Origin: Latrodectus hesperus
Lineage: Eukaryota; Arthropoda; Arachnida; Araneae; Theridiidae
Assembly (NCBI GenBank): GCA_037975125.1
Contig: CM075857.1
Span: forward strand, 92,178,509-92,242,508
Reading direction: 5' to 3'
DNA length: 64,000 bases
Shown here one piece after another: positions 36,911-53,179 of the stretch; the first letter of the stretch is position 1, and every line of letters starts with the position of its first letter. Below the pieces are notes generated by a model. That model ran no database searches and was not told the DNA's origin. It saw nothing but the letters and a program-made list of their open reading frames with translations. The position numbers and the translations under genes are program-made.

Positions 36911-38940
36911 GATGTCTGACAGTCATTAAGGGATTAAGCCAAATAATATAATATTGACTTAGAACTAGTTGTTAATATTCAAGACAGTTTTTTTTTCACT
37001 TAAAGGGATAAAATAAATTTAAAAACAACATATATCATATTATTTGGGGCTACAGTATTTACAAGAATGAAATTTATTTCAATTTCTTTGCATTGGAAAA
37101 TAATCAAACATTAGAAAATTTTAAAATTCTTTTAAAAATTTCTTAGATATGATTAAAAAATCTGAGTGTTTCAGTACTTGAGTAAGCATTTGAAATTAAT
37201 TATTCTGCGGTTTATTTGAATTTCTTTGAATTAGAAAATTATTAATATCACAGACTACTAAAAATTTAAAATTAATTTTGGTACTTTTTAGATATTATTT
37301 AAATATCATATAGCCTCTTAATTTAACATATAATTTTATGATTTCATATCTATAAATAAAGATTCATTATCATGAAATAAAAAAACTAGAAAGAATATAT
37401 CTAACCACAATAGGAATAAATTTTTCTTTATTACTAAATAAAATGCTGATTTATGAGTAAAAATTATTTTATCAGTATATTATCAATCAAATTAATTAAT
37501 TATAATTTGATTCTACTTTCTAACAATGTTTTGCAATCAAATTGTCAGTGTGATACTATTTTCAAAGGAAGAAAATTTAATCATTTTTTAATAAATTTAC
37601 TTCATAAATTTAAAATAGAAAAAAAGAAAAAACTATATATTTCTGTAATAGCCCAATTTATAGGAATAAATAGTATATAAATATATTTATATATATATTT
37701 ATATACTATTTTATCGTCAAAATTAATTAAAGCTAAAGCTCACCTATTAAACTTAAAAGAATGAATCTTGTCATAATATAGATGCTACAGATAACAATAT
37801 TAATAACAGCAATTAAAAATTATTATTTTGCATTTAGTTATTCTTATGATCAAATTACTAAAATTGAAACACTTGCTTTCAAAATTTCATTGACTTCATA
37901 TTTTTTTCATATTTGCATTTAAAAATTTGAATTCAGTCTAATGACAATCCAAACATTTTTCAATAATAAAACCTAAAATTGGTTGTTACTTGAATAGGTT
38001 AAGAAAATAAAGCGAAAATTTATCTGACATTTTTCATTTAAAATGTATGGCATTAAGGTAATATAATTATGGATTAAACTTAAAGTCTAATGTATGATAC
38101 ATAACATTATAGCATAAGACAATCACAAAATTGCTTCCTGATAAACTTGTGAACAGTTGTGTAGAATTCTTCTAAGTGTATAGAGGGAAAATACTGTCAC
38201 TAACATTTGACAATTTTTTTCAGGCTTGGTGAGAGTAAATCATTAGTAGTATTCATCAAATTTTCAAACTTTTTGTTCATTTTTTGGAATAAAATAATTT
38301 CTGATAAGAAATTGTAAATAAATTCGTTTTGATGTAAATAAATTGGGAAAATACGAGTATGTACGCTTAATTCAAAATTTCTTTCTTAAATGATTTAAGT
38401 AAGCCTCTGAACTAACATCTTTTTACTTCTATTTCAATTAAAAATTTCTTACATTCAAAGAGCTTTTACTGTTAATTTTTTCTTGATATAAATATTACAG
38501 AATTCATACTTTTTCTGAAATTCTATGCTCTTGCATTGGAAAAGATGTATATTTTTTCCAGTCATTTTGTGTTGAAAATTGAAAGATTATTCCTTTCTAG
38601 CAAACTAATTTCTTGCCGTATCAAATCAACAGAGAATAAAAGAACTGTTCTATTACAACATATATATTAATATAACATAATTTAAAATTGAGTTTATCCT
38701 TTAGTCAACAGATTTTTTTTACAATTAATAATATTTTTCTGCTGAAAAATATTAAGAAACTATTTTAGTGGTCTCTAGCCTTATAGGTAAATATTGCTAG
38801 TATCAAGCAAATGTTGTGATTATTACAATGTCAAAAATCGAAAACGCAAAATTTATAAGGAAAATATTCATTACATATAGGAAGCTATTTATTCTCTAAA
38901 TAAAATTACAATTTTCATTTAAAATGCAAAAGTTATCTTA
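36911..38940. other. AT-rich DNA with one hairpin, no gene recognised
   Basis: A 75-codon frame (37453-37680, +) has AT-driven composition. A perfect 19-bp inverted repeat lies at its end (37668-37686 with 37693-37711, 6-nt spacer), composed of TA-rich sequence. Otherwise no feature. Confidence 0.5.
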
Positions 38941-38949
38941 TAATAAGCT

Positions 38950-39478
38950 TCTGAATGCTTACATTTCTGATAATCATTTCATTAAACCAAGTGGTTACTG
39001 CATTATAGAACATTTCTAAAGTGTTCCTCATCCAAATATATTTTTAATGAAAAATGTTAGTTATATGAAGAGAAATTCTCTTTACCTTCTTACGTAATTA
39101 TCTCCTCCTTAAAAAAAATGATGTCACATTTTATTACAATCCTCAGATTGCTCAGGATATATTATTCTGCCAATTCATTTCATCAAAACAAGTGAATACT
39201 TCATTATACAACATTTCATCACTTCCAAAATGGTCATCAACCAAACATATTTCAAGAAAAAAATGTTCGTTGCGTGTAAAAGAAGTTCTCTTTACTTCCC
39301 TACATAATTTACCAATTGCATTTAAAAAAAATTGACGTAACTTATTACGAGCTAAAAATCCTCAGAATATTCTCTTCTGTCATTCTTTTCCTTAAATCAA
39401 GTGATCACTGGGTTATACCCCATTTCATCACTTCCAAAATAGTCACCATCTAAAAATATTTTTAGTTTGTATAAAATG
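38950..39478. repeat. Degenerate tandem repeat, three units of about 200 bp
   Basis: Three successive segments share the order tcatttcatt/c-aa-caagtg, then -cattata-, acatttc-t-a, tc-accaaa-ata and an agaa-ttctcttta-cttc block. Equivalent points fall near 38971, 39170 and 39381, giving spacings of about 199 and 211 bp; the third unit is incomplete. Copies two and three share catttcatcacttccaaaat exactly. Not coding. Confidence 0.85.
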
Positions 39479-39479
39479 A

Positions 39480-41980
39480 GAAAAATTACTAGAATAGACA
39501 TCCGGACAGTTATGAGATTTTTTCTGATTCAATCCAGCAATTATTGAATTACAGTGGCAATGTGAGGGCAAGCAGTATTGTTAAAGAAGCCTACAGAAGA
39601 TAATACTCTCCTTCACTTCAAGATGATTTGTTATAATTTTTATTTGTGTTTCATAAAAGTTTCCTAAAAATTTGCTTCATAATTTTACTTAATTCTGAAT
39701 CAATTATTCTAAAATCATGTGTTATTTTATATTTTTAAAGATAAATTGACTTCTTTGTTAAATTGAAACATTTGAATAGAATATCAAAATAAATTTCAAG
39801 TAACAAATAAATATTTATTATAAATAACAGATACTGTTTAACCGATATATAAGTAACAGATAATATTTATGAATTTTAATTAAATTTCTCTACTTTATGT
39901 CCTCTAATTAAATTATCATTATCATTTATATTTAAAAGGAAAATATAAAATGAAACTACAAAGAATTTTTAAATATTTCTTTTTACACGAGAGAAAAAGA
40001 ATTAAATATATAACCTTGCAGTCACCTCTATTAGTTTTAACTTTTGATAAAATAATCTTCTTGATCGTTTGTTTCTAAATGTAACTATGTTGATGTCATT
40101 ATGGTAAAAAGATTTACAATCTGTAAATTTTATTGAATCAATCCTCACGGATAAGCTCATACTTTAGCGAAGGAAAAGTTGGCTAAAACGAACATAATTT
40201 TTTTAAATAATGTATGTAATTTAGTTATTACAAAAAAGTATGGATACTTAAAATAATCATTAATTCTTTCTTTATACATTGATCAATTTCCATCATGTAA
40301 AACATTCTGAATTTGCAAATAAATACTTATAACCACAAATTATTGAATTCTCGGTAATACTATTGAATGCTGCTAAAATAATCGTCAGTGTACTTTTGTA
40401 CAATCGCACTAAGCACTAGTCCCAGTTTCCGAATTCTATTAAGAACACTTTCTATTCCAATCAAACTGTCATGCAATTTAATGAGGAGAAACATCTGAAA
40501 TAGGAAATATTGATTTGAGACTGTTGGATACACAAAGCTGGTTTCGATTTGTGGTTTAATTCATGTAAGTTGAGAGACAAGCCAACCATTGGATTAGATT
40601 ATGTATTGACATATGTTCCTTATATAATGGTAATTTCGCCTTTAAGACAGTTTCTATGTAATTCGTATGGAGAGGCGTATTTAGAGAATATGAAATGTGC
40701 ATTACTTCTTCTTATTATTAGAAAACTGAAGAATATACCTGCAGTTATATTCGATATTTGATGTTTGGTTATAAAATATTTTTAACATGATTCAATTTGT
40801 AAGGTATGGTAGATGAATTTAATTATAATATAATATAATTATTTGCTGTAATGATGATATTAATGTATTTATTACTTTTTAAATAAATTAAATTTTCAAA
40901 TCATTAATGTTCTGTCAAAATGTGTATAGTATAATAAAAATTACTTTTGTAATTTTGAGGATTAAACATTTATTTTTTAAAATACAGAGGAATTATTGCC
41001 TTGATGCAACACTTGGCTCCCTTGTAAGCTACATGAAATAATAAAATTTTCAGCAAATATTAAAAATTTTTGCTCTAAGCATTGATATTATATTAATTGA
41101 TCAATTTATTACTGTTTGAGTTTCATTTGTTGGTCTGAAATAAATGGTTTTCTACTTCCTTTATCATCGTGAAGGAGCTTTCCATGGAACCCATCTAATG
41201 AAAATAAACACTTACCTTATGGCTTATTATGATTTTAAGTATGAAATATTATGCAATATGAGAGAGAGAAATTATATGATTTATATAAGTATGAAATATT
41301 ATGCTATTTTACTGGTAATAATTCTTTTCAATTTATACATTGGAGAAGCAAAAAAATTAAATTTGAGTTCTTTCAAATTACTAAATAAGGAATGCGTCAC
41401 ATTTTTCTTTAATTTTTCTGCGTTTTTTATTTCATTTTAATTGTTTGCTTGGATTTTGATTGATCATCAGTATTGAGACTCAAGGAATTCCTGCAAATTT
41501 TAATTATTTTAAAATTGTTCTAAGTTAAATTAATTTTCATTAACCGATTGTATCGAGTCGCTCAATTCTTCATGCAGACATTTAATGCGTTTAAATGAAA
41601 TTAAAGCTAAATTTTTGCATTTAAGACTAATCAGATGAAAGAGCAAAGGCTTGCTTCATAGGCTGACATTTATATTCACATCAGATCCAAGATTTAAACT
41701 TCTATAAATCTTAGATTCTTTCAAAACCGTAAAATATCGGAACAATCAAATTTCCACATTTAGCTAAAGTAAGTGTTATCTAAAGGTTCTAACTTCTAGG
41801 CTTTTCAAAAGGTGATATGATATCCAAAATCCTAATAACATAAACAAAGCATAGTAAGACTACCTTAATAAACTATTAGATAGAAAGAGAGCCAAAGTGA
41901 AAGAGATTGGCTTCTATTGAAGAGGTGTAATGTTTAAAATATGAAAAATTGTTGCGATATTGATAATCCGCAACTGGATT
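39480..41980. other. AT-rich DNA, no gene recognised
   Basis: Frames at 40549-40761 and 41144-41440 (both +) have no motif I can name and are AT-driven. No other feature. Confidence 0.5.
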
Positions 41981-41984
41981 CCAT

Positions 41985-42690
41985 TGTGTTAACCCTTACA
42001 GTTAAAAGCACTTTCATAACCAAAACATTTATATCCGAGAAGTAATTGTCAAGCCACTTGTCACTGATTTTAATGCCAAACGTAATCTATAGTGGAGATC
42101 ACTCAAGATAACAAATCTATTAATAAATGGAAAAAAGTTATTAGATCTTACACGAATTGAATTTCACACTTTTCTCTAATATAGAACCGAGACAAGTTTG
42201 GAGGACACTTTATAACTAATTAATCGTAACTGCCTCCTTTCAATTGTCAAGCATAAAGGTGTATCTATCTTCATATAGGCAGTTTTGTTGTGATTTTCTG
42301 CTGGATCAATCATATCTCAGAAAGCTAGGCTATCTTGAGAGAAGTGTAGGGAAAGTTTAGTCAAAAAAGTCCACCCAATAATTCAAGCTTTATTTTACCT
42401 TAGGAGATGGAATTTTCCACGATGATAATCAACCTATCTATGTAGCAAGAATTGTCCAGTCATGATGAATACAGGGATGTTGTTAAACATTTGCCGCCCT
42501 CATAGTCACCCGACCTCAATTTTATTGAACCGTAATGATCTATTTTAGAGAATTCTATACAAATTCAGTATCCTCTCCCGGCATCTCTACCAGATTTTCC
42601 ACAACATCTCCATGAAAAATAGTACAATATTTCTTTAAACACTATTTGACATTATACAGCACTTGCATGAATTAATTCTTAGGTGAATAG
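41985..42690 (+). pseudogene. Tc1-like transposase relic with central and C-terminal domains
   Basis: The + strand reads, with frame changes, EVIVKPLVTDFNAKRNL (end of the DNA-binding half), ELNFTLFSNIEPRQVWRTL (around the first catalytic Asp, now not recognisable), DGIFHDDNQPIYVARIVQS (second catalytic Asp block, kept) and SPDLNFIEP (third catalytic Glu, kept). It then runs into SILENSIQIQYPLPASLPDF and a C-terminal YNISLNTI block. This order is the Tc1 family order and the DDE spacing looks normal. Many stops and frameshifts disable it. The N-terminal helix-turn-helix and terminal repeats are not clear. It ends about 100 bp before a TA array. Confidence 0.87.
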
Positions 42691-42783
42691 TGAATGCATC
42701 AAGCTGTATCATCCGCCAAAGTTAGAAATGCTAATAATGGATTCGTTGTAAATCTAAGGTGTTTACTTTATTGTAAACAAATT

Positions 42784-44003
<1,220 letters not shown>

Positions 44004-47000
44004 TATTTAAATAACAAAGTGAAATTCGTATTTGAATTAAACGAGTTAATCCCTAATATGTTATTTTGAACATTTTTGGAAGAATAAAAACATGCGTAAA
44101 GCAAAAAATCTATTTTTAAGTAAATTATTGTAGATAAAAATATTTTTAGATCTTAAAAAGTAATTGGAAACAAAAAATTATTCTGTATTATATGCAAGAA
44201 TGCCTTGCATTCTCTTTAGCTATTTCAATGTTAAACATCATGGAAATAGTGAATGAAAAATGTAAATCAAGCCAAAGAAAGGCAAACTTTTTCTGAATAT
44301 CAATTATTTTTGAAGCTTGTAAGTATTCAAAAGTATGCGTGGCCAGTATTAAATTTTTTAGCTACTATGGATCACACACATGAATGCTGAAATATTCATT
44401 ATTTTCTACTCCGGTTGTTGAAGCTGTCAGCTCAATATCAGGATCTTCTTGAGATATGTAAATGTTTTCCTTTGTTCAATTCTTTTTCCAAATATGATTA
44501 TTATGTTATACATTTTGGAATATCCCCTATAAGTTTGAGAAAGCATAAAATTTCTAGGTTTTTTTCTCTTCTGTACATTATGAAAAATTCCAATCATGTT
44601 TTAATTTTCAGTACCCCAGAGAGAATTCCTTTAATATAATTCTACTGCTTATTTAATTTTTCATTTTTCTAAATTGTTTGAAATTTACGAAAGTGCTTCA
44701 CTTAAGATTATTTAATTATAAGAAAAATCTCATTATTTTTAAATGAAAAATAAAAAATGTGGATTATACAACCTAAAATTTTAAATGCTATAAAAATGAA
44801 TTCAATAGCTCTGGTAAAAAGAAATTTATTATTCAATTCATATTAAGAAAGCATTTTAAGATTGAAATTTATAAATGATATTAATAAAAATCAAAATTTT
44901 GACTATTTTAAAATATTTTAACTCAGTCCAATATATTTTTAAATTTTTTCACGATTTTTTGTTAAATATTAGAAATTTTCTAAGAGTAAAATTATAAGAA
45001 AGAATTACATGATATATGTAAATTCTACAAAACCTACGATATCAAAAATGAAAAAAGAGTTTTATTGCTAAAACTTCAATTTAGAAACAAAAACAATGAA
45101 TTTAAAATGATTAGAAATAAAAATTTCAGATATTAAGTGTTTGAAACTAAAACTGAAATGAAAACGATAAACTATATCCACATGTGAAATATTTTTATTA
45201 ATTTCAGTAACACATTTTCTCAACAGTTTTGAAAATGTTGAAATAAATGTATGCAATTTTACAATTTCAGGCTGTAAAAAATTCTCCTTCCATGTTCAAT
45301 TTATATACATGAAAATGTAGATGTTCATACACAAAGTTTGAATGAACATACATATTTATGTTTTGTACATGAGCATGGAATGACAAATTTGAATGGTAGA
45401 CTTTAATGTTGACTTCAGACTGCTACAGATATTTACGTAAGAAACCGCATTCAAACTCAAATACTGCTAAAATGAATGCCAATATTGATATAAAGCATTC
45501 AGTTATATAATATACATTAGCTATTTATATAAAAATAATTAAATGCATTTTTTAATGTTAAATTTGCAAAATTAATTTTAAAGGTTAACATGCATTATGG
45601 TGATAAATACATTTAATAATACACAAACCAATGTTTATAAATTAATTTAGCAAATATTAGTTATCTAAGAAAGGATATCTTGAAAAATAATTTTGTAGAA
45701 TTTCATCGCAAAATATGTTATGCGTCAACTTTTAATGCCATAAATTCTGTTTATGGAATGATGACGAATTATTTTAGAAACACCTAATGCACTTAGGAAA
45801 GTTTAATATATTTTTGTATGACATTTGATTTTGAAGCACTTGATGGTACTTGATTCAAGTAGCATTGAAAAAGAAAAATAAAAGGACTTATTTTTGACTA
45901 TGATAAAAATAACCAGAATTAAAAAAACGCAAACTATCTGAAAATAAACAAATAAAATGCGTTGTTTTAAAGCTATGAAGTATTAAAATAATATCAACTT
46001 AATAACTGTATATTTGATCAATGGGAAATATTTTCACTAAAATTTACTTATTTTCACTGGCAATCTCTTCGCACTTTTGAGTAAGTTCAAACATACTAAC
46101 TTAAAATATTCAATCCACTGCTTTTAAACTTGATTTGAACAAATATTGTTTTTTATAGCATTTATTGAAAAAGTAATGAATATTTTAACAAGAATACTTA
46201 AATTTAATGTTAAGTTTGGGTGACACTAATGTAAAATACTTCGAACAGAGAACTTAATAGTTCTTCAAGCAATTGAATAAGAAACTCGATGTGCTTTTAT
46301 TTATTGAAATATTGTATGTATATTACTGTTTATGTTCGCTTAAAACATATGAGTATATGTAACAATAATGTACTCAAACCAAAAAAAGAATTTTCTTCCT
46401 TTTTTACGTTATAAAATTTTTCCAACAATTTTCTAGAAATTAAACAACTATTTGAAATAAATTATTTTTTAGGAATAATTATTCAATTTAGCTAAATATC
46501 ACAAATCACTAAGATATAAGGTGAAAGAAACTTACTTTCATTGATCTGTTAAAAGATTTTCCTCAACTTTATTTAAATATTTTAAATAAGATTTAAAAAC
46601 TACTGCAAATATGACTATATAGGACATACATATTCAATAAATATTGAAACTATATACATTATAAAATGTAAATGAAACAGTGCTCAATTTTATTTTCAGT
46701 TATGTATTACAAGTCAGATAATGTACAATTTTGGCTTTGCATTTTAACTATAATGCATTTCGATTAAAACTTACAATCGGGTATCCCTTAATTCTTTAAG
46801 GATTTTTTGACTCCAAGATTGAAGCCAAGATGGGACTAACAAGATGGCAGTTACACAAAAAATATACAAAGATAGGGTTATCAGAAATTTAATTTTATCA
46901 CGGGGATGTATCGCCAAATTTTTCGCCAAACCAAATACCCGATACTACACCGAACCCAGTATTTCAAGCTCAGTTGTTTAAGGATCACCGAAAATATCTC

Positions 47001-48130
47001 ACTTTTCGTAAAGAATAATGACAGTAGAAAATTGATGCTAGGGATTTTCCAACAAATGAACATTTTCAATTCATTTTTAATGAAAAAATAATTTTTTTAA
47101 AAAAATATAAAAATTATAAGATTTTTTTACAAAGGAAACTAAACTTGTATGAGGCTCCCAAATTTCTTATAAAGATTAATATTAAGAATGTTGACTTATT
47201 TTTTTCAAAAATTGGACTTCATTAATTTAACATAATTAAAATGTGTGTAATACATAAATAAAGCCAAAAGTGTTATATTTGTTTCAATATGAAGATTATG
47301 CATTTTATTCTTGTTTCTTTATTTATTATCAAAATAATTCTGAATTTAAACTCGTAAAAAGCAAGTTTTGAAGAGGAAAATTATAATAAACGTTATTCAC
47401 ACACACACACAAACAGTATTATAAATACAAACTATAAATACATCTGATTCCTTCAATTTTTGTAAGTCATTATTATGCATTGAAATCAAACCACAATAAT
47501 TTATAATAATGTAATTTAAATAAACAAACGATGCTATTTTTCTCAAGTATTATTGCATTCAAGTTCTAAGTAACTAAAACTCACGTGACAACCAAAAAAT
47601 TTCGTGTTTATTTCTCATCATTTTCTTTGAGAATAAAATGTGACTTATGACAAAAAACTAAAATGGAAAAGTTTTCAAGAAAATTGACAAATGTCTATAT
47701 TAAGTGATGTACTTTTAAAACATTAATATTTGATTGTGTTTTTTCAGTGCGACATAAATCTCATAAATCTAATTGATTTTTTCAGATTAAACGCTGATAA
47801 GTCAAAATTGTTGCAGAATTTGGTTTTAATATTTGCCAAGGGATGTTTCTTGACTTCTCGTAGATTATAAGTTATATTTATCTGTTGCCATTAAAAATAT
47901 CGAAAATTCCCAAGGATAAACCTAATGAATAATCCATTTTGCAAATCAAAAATACCTGAGGCAGATTTGGGTGCTATCCATTTCAAACATCATAATTCTT
48001 TAGTCTAGTGAACAATACATACATATTAACAGCAATTTTTTCTATTTTTCTTAGTAAAATGTCTTTTAAAATACAAGTATTCATAAGAATTTTAGTATTC
48101 TGCTATGCTAAAAGCATTCTATTTATTAAA
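44004..48130. other. AT-rich DNA, no gene recognised
   Basis: Short frames (44415-44639, 45068-45256 minus, 46881-47069 minus, 46906-47091) carry no recognisable motifs. A short CA run (47399-47411) is present. A GC-richer patch near 46.78-46.86 kb is not identifiable. Confidence 0.5.
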
Positions 48131-48140
48131 TTAGTTTTCA

Positions 48141-48566
48141 ATGTTCCATCCTAAATTCCAATACCGAATTTCTTTTTTCCTAAACTTTCCCCTTTTAAGT
48201 TGTCGATATGATCGATATGGAGGGAAAAAACTCCCTCCATGTCAAGTGTATTCTTTGTTGACTCTAGAGTGCCTAGAAGTGGCGCTAAACACTCTAATTT
48301 CTTCCACATTTTGGGGGTCTCTGCCATTAGAAGTCGGGGTGGAACTAAAGAGAATGTCGGCAATGACCATGCAGTCGCTTTCCAGTCGAGTGCTTTTCCC
48401 TAAGGTCTGCTTGTGGTTCTTCAGCTTGATGTTCACTCAGTGGTTCTTACTTAATACAATCGATGATCGAGGGATTTCCACCACAAGATTTTTCTCTCTG
48501 GTCAAGAACGAAAATTTGCTTTGTATTGGTGTCACCTTTGTTGCCTTAATCATAGTTAATGTTTGA
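48141..48566 (+). CDS. Unidentified 141-codon open frame in a GC-richer segment
   Basis: This is the longest non-repeat open frame in the window and lies in a GC-richer segment (about 48.19-48.55 kb). Its predicted protein begins at 48141 and is rich in Leu, Ser and Phe, with a hydrophobic C-terminus (LCIGVTFVALIIVNV) that could be a membrane segment. Minus-strand frames also stay open here (48151-48363 and 48242-48436), so the coding strand is unclear. I recognise no family. A hairpin with a perfect 9-bp stem (atggaggga / tccctccat) lies inside at 48217-48240. It may be a chance frame within an old repeat. Confidence 0.25.
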   Translation: MFHPKFQYRISFFLNFPLLSCRYDRYGGKKLPPCQVYSLLTLECLEVALNTLISSTFWGSLPLEVGVELKRMSAMTMQSLSSRVLFPKVCLWFFSLMFTQWFLLNTIDDRGISTTRFFSLVKNENLLCIGVTFVALIIVNV

Positions 48567-48682
48567 TTTTACACCCTTGTTTATACATTATTATTAGGGG
48601 GCAATGTTTTTCTTAATATTTAATTTTTAGCATTGTTCCAATCCTTAAATTTTAATTTCCAGCTTATGAACTAAGGTACAAA

Positions 48683-51040
<2,358 letters not shown>

Positions 51041-51044
51041 ACTT

Positions 51045-51690
51045 TTAGTTGCAGTGGTAACCAGTTGAGAAAAAGGGTCACTCTCATGTGAAGAAAGTAG
51101 AAGGTTTGATATCTGATCCAGTCAATGAATTATCGTCCTAAGAAGACTTTCGTGAGTTACAAGTTTCGTTATTTTGGTTATTCAGTATTCGTTATTCAGG
51201 TCAGAAGTTTCGTTTATTTAAGCCTGGCTTGTAGTTGCGATGCAATTAACTACAGTAACATGTGGAGAAAAATGACTCATGTGAAGAATGAAGTGAGGAA
51301 TCACTTTCATGTGAAGAAATTAGAAAGTTTGATATCTGACCCAGTCAATGAACTATCGTGCTAAGAAAACTTTCGTGAGTCACAAATTTCGTATTTAGGT
51401 TATTCAGTAATCTTTATTCAGGTCACAAGTTTCATCTATTTAAGACTGGCTTGAAGTTGCGGTGCAGTTAACAACAATAACCAATCGAGAAAAGGGGTCA
51501 CTTTCATGTGAAGAAAGTAAAAGGTTCTATATCTAACCCAGTAAATGACTAATGTGCTGAGAAGACTTATGCAAGTCACAAGTTTCGTTATTTAGGTTAT
51601 TCAGTATTCGCTGTTCAGGTCACAATTTTCGTTTATTTAAGCATGGCTTGAAATTGTGGTGCAGTTAACTACATTCGAAATTCTTTGGCA
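51045..51690. repeat. Tandem repeat, three units of about 200-220 bp
   Basis: Equivalent points gtgaagaaa-ta-aaggtt at 51090, 51311 and 51509 give periods of 221 and 198 bp. Each unit then has atatct-a-ccagt-aatga, gaagact, tcacaa-tttcg, ttaggttattcagta, and a tttaag-ctggcttg-a-ttg block. Copy two has an extra internal duplication around the catgtgaagaa phrase, which accounts for its greater length. Open frames across it (51125-51364) are incidental. Confidence 0.93.
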
Positions 51691-52960
51691 GAAATATGCA
51701 CCCAAAAAGAATCCTAATATACTAACTTAAGACAAATTTAATAATATCCGAACTATTATGCTTATTTACTTTTATATGTGACTTTGTGTTACCACTTACT
51801 CAAGGCATTAGGTTAGGTCATTGTAATACATTTACAGTTAGCCATTTTTGTTGATCTATGCTGCTGAAGACAGAGTAGTCAACCGCTAAATAACATTGAA
51901 CCACGGTCACTAACGAAGCCAGCTTTGTATCTGGTACTATCTTTTCCCCATAAAATTAATGGAAATATATTACGGCCTATAGATCTTTTATTCCACATAG
52001 GTTGTCTCAGCAGAACAGTCTTCATTTGGCTTAGATACAGAATCCTTATCTTTAAATCATGAGATTGGCGCCTTTTTGGTATTTTAGGTTATGAATTACC
52101 TCAAGTAAACATAGACTAAAGTAGTCCGATAGAATAAATGTTGTTCTCTATTACTTGATGGATTGTTCTCCCAGAAGTCTGTATTTATATATATAATGAA
52201 TGTTTGGGTTCCATGTTAATCTTACAAATTAGATTTCTCACTGTAAGAATAAAAATACCTAAATTAGATTTTAAGCAAATGCAAATTCCCCAAATATTAA
52301 TATTATTCATCTGTATTCTGTAAAATACAACATCCTAAGCTTATATTTTCATTAAAAAATAACATCGATAAAACAAAGAAATGATAATTTTATTGTGAAT
52401 TTGCCAGTTAATTACAATAATAAAATGATGAATTATGTAAATAGATGCATGTTTTGAATGCTAATATGTACAAAATTTAAAATATTTTCATATACGGAAC
52501 TTAAATTATGAAAAAGTAGATTATGTGTTTTTTATTTTGTAAACAATGAAAAATTATTAAACTTATTTTTTAAAAATGGCACTTAAGTTTTAATGTAATA
52601 TTTTTAAGTATCTCATGGCAAATATTTTTTAGTTTATAAAAGAAACTCAAATATTTAGTTTGTTAAAATGAAAATATTATCTTTTATTAAGATCTTAGTA
52701 CAAAGTATTATAGGATTATGTATTTCATCAAGATAGAAAACACAGGATTTCAATTTTCAAATACGCAATGATCAAATTATTAACAAAATATGTTTTGAAT
52801 TATTCAAATATTTCAATTTTTAATATTAAATTTTTATGTGCTACAACATGATAAATATTTTGGGCAAATCCCTCCCAAAACAATTTATTATTTAACAAAA
52901 TGCCAGTTATTTAGACAAATAATATTTTAATTTTTGAAGTTTTTTTAAAATCTCAATAAT
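51691..52960. other. No gene recognised; mildly GC-richer first half
   Basis: The portion 51.8-52.1 kb is less AT-rich but shows no protein or RNA signature. The remainder is AT-rich. Confidence 0.5.
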
Positions 52961-53080
52961 GTTATAGTTGAGCTGGCAGTCAAATAGGTAACCTTCGGGT
53001 CTCCGATTCAACAGCTCATCGATTCGATAACCGCTACAAGAATGGATGTTGGTTGTGTTAGGAATCCACTTCAAACTGCC

Positions 53081-53175
53081 GGTCTTAGTCTAATTAGGGC
53101 TCACACATTTAGGGCTCTTAGTCTAATTAGGACTCACACATTTAGAGCTCTTAGTCTAATTAGAGCTAATTAGGA
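53081..53175. repeat. 33-bp tandem repeat, about 2.7 copies
   Basis: The phrase cttagtctaattag-gctcac and its cacattta end recur at 53084, 53117 and 53150. The last unit is cut short. Copies differ at only a few positions. Confidence 0.93.
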
Positions 53176-53179
53176 CAAA

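Noticed and set aside
38950..39478. CRISPR-like array (regular spacing)
   Set aside because: The whole ~200-bp unit repeats and diverges; there are no short identical repeats with unique spacers, and the genome is eukaryotic.
52970..53040. tRNA gene
   Set aside because: The A-box and B-box resemblance is weak, and no acceptor stem or anticodon arm could be folded by eye.
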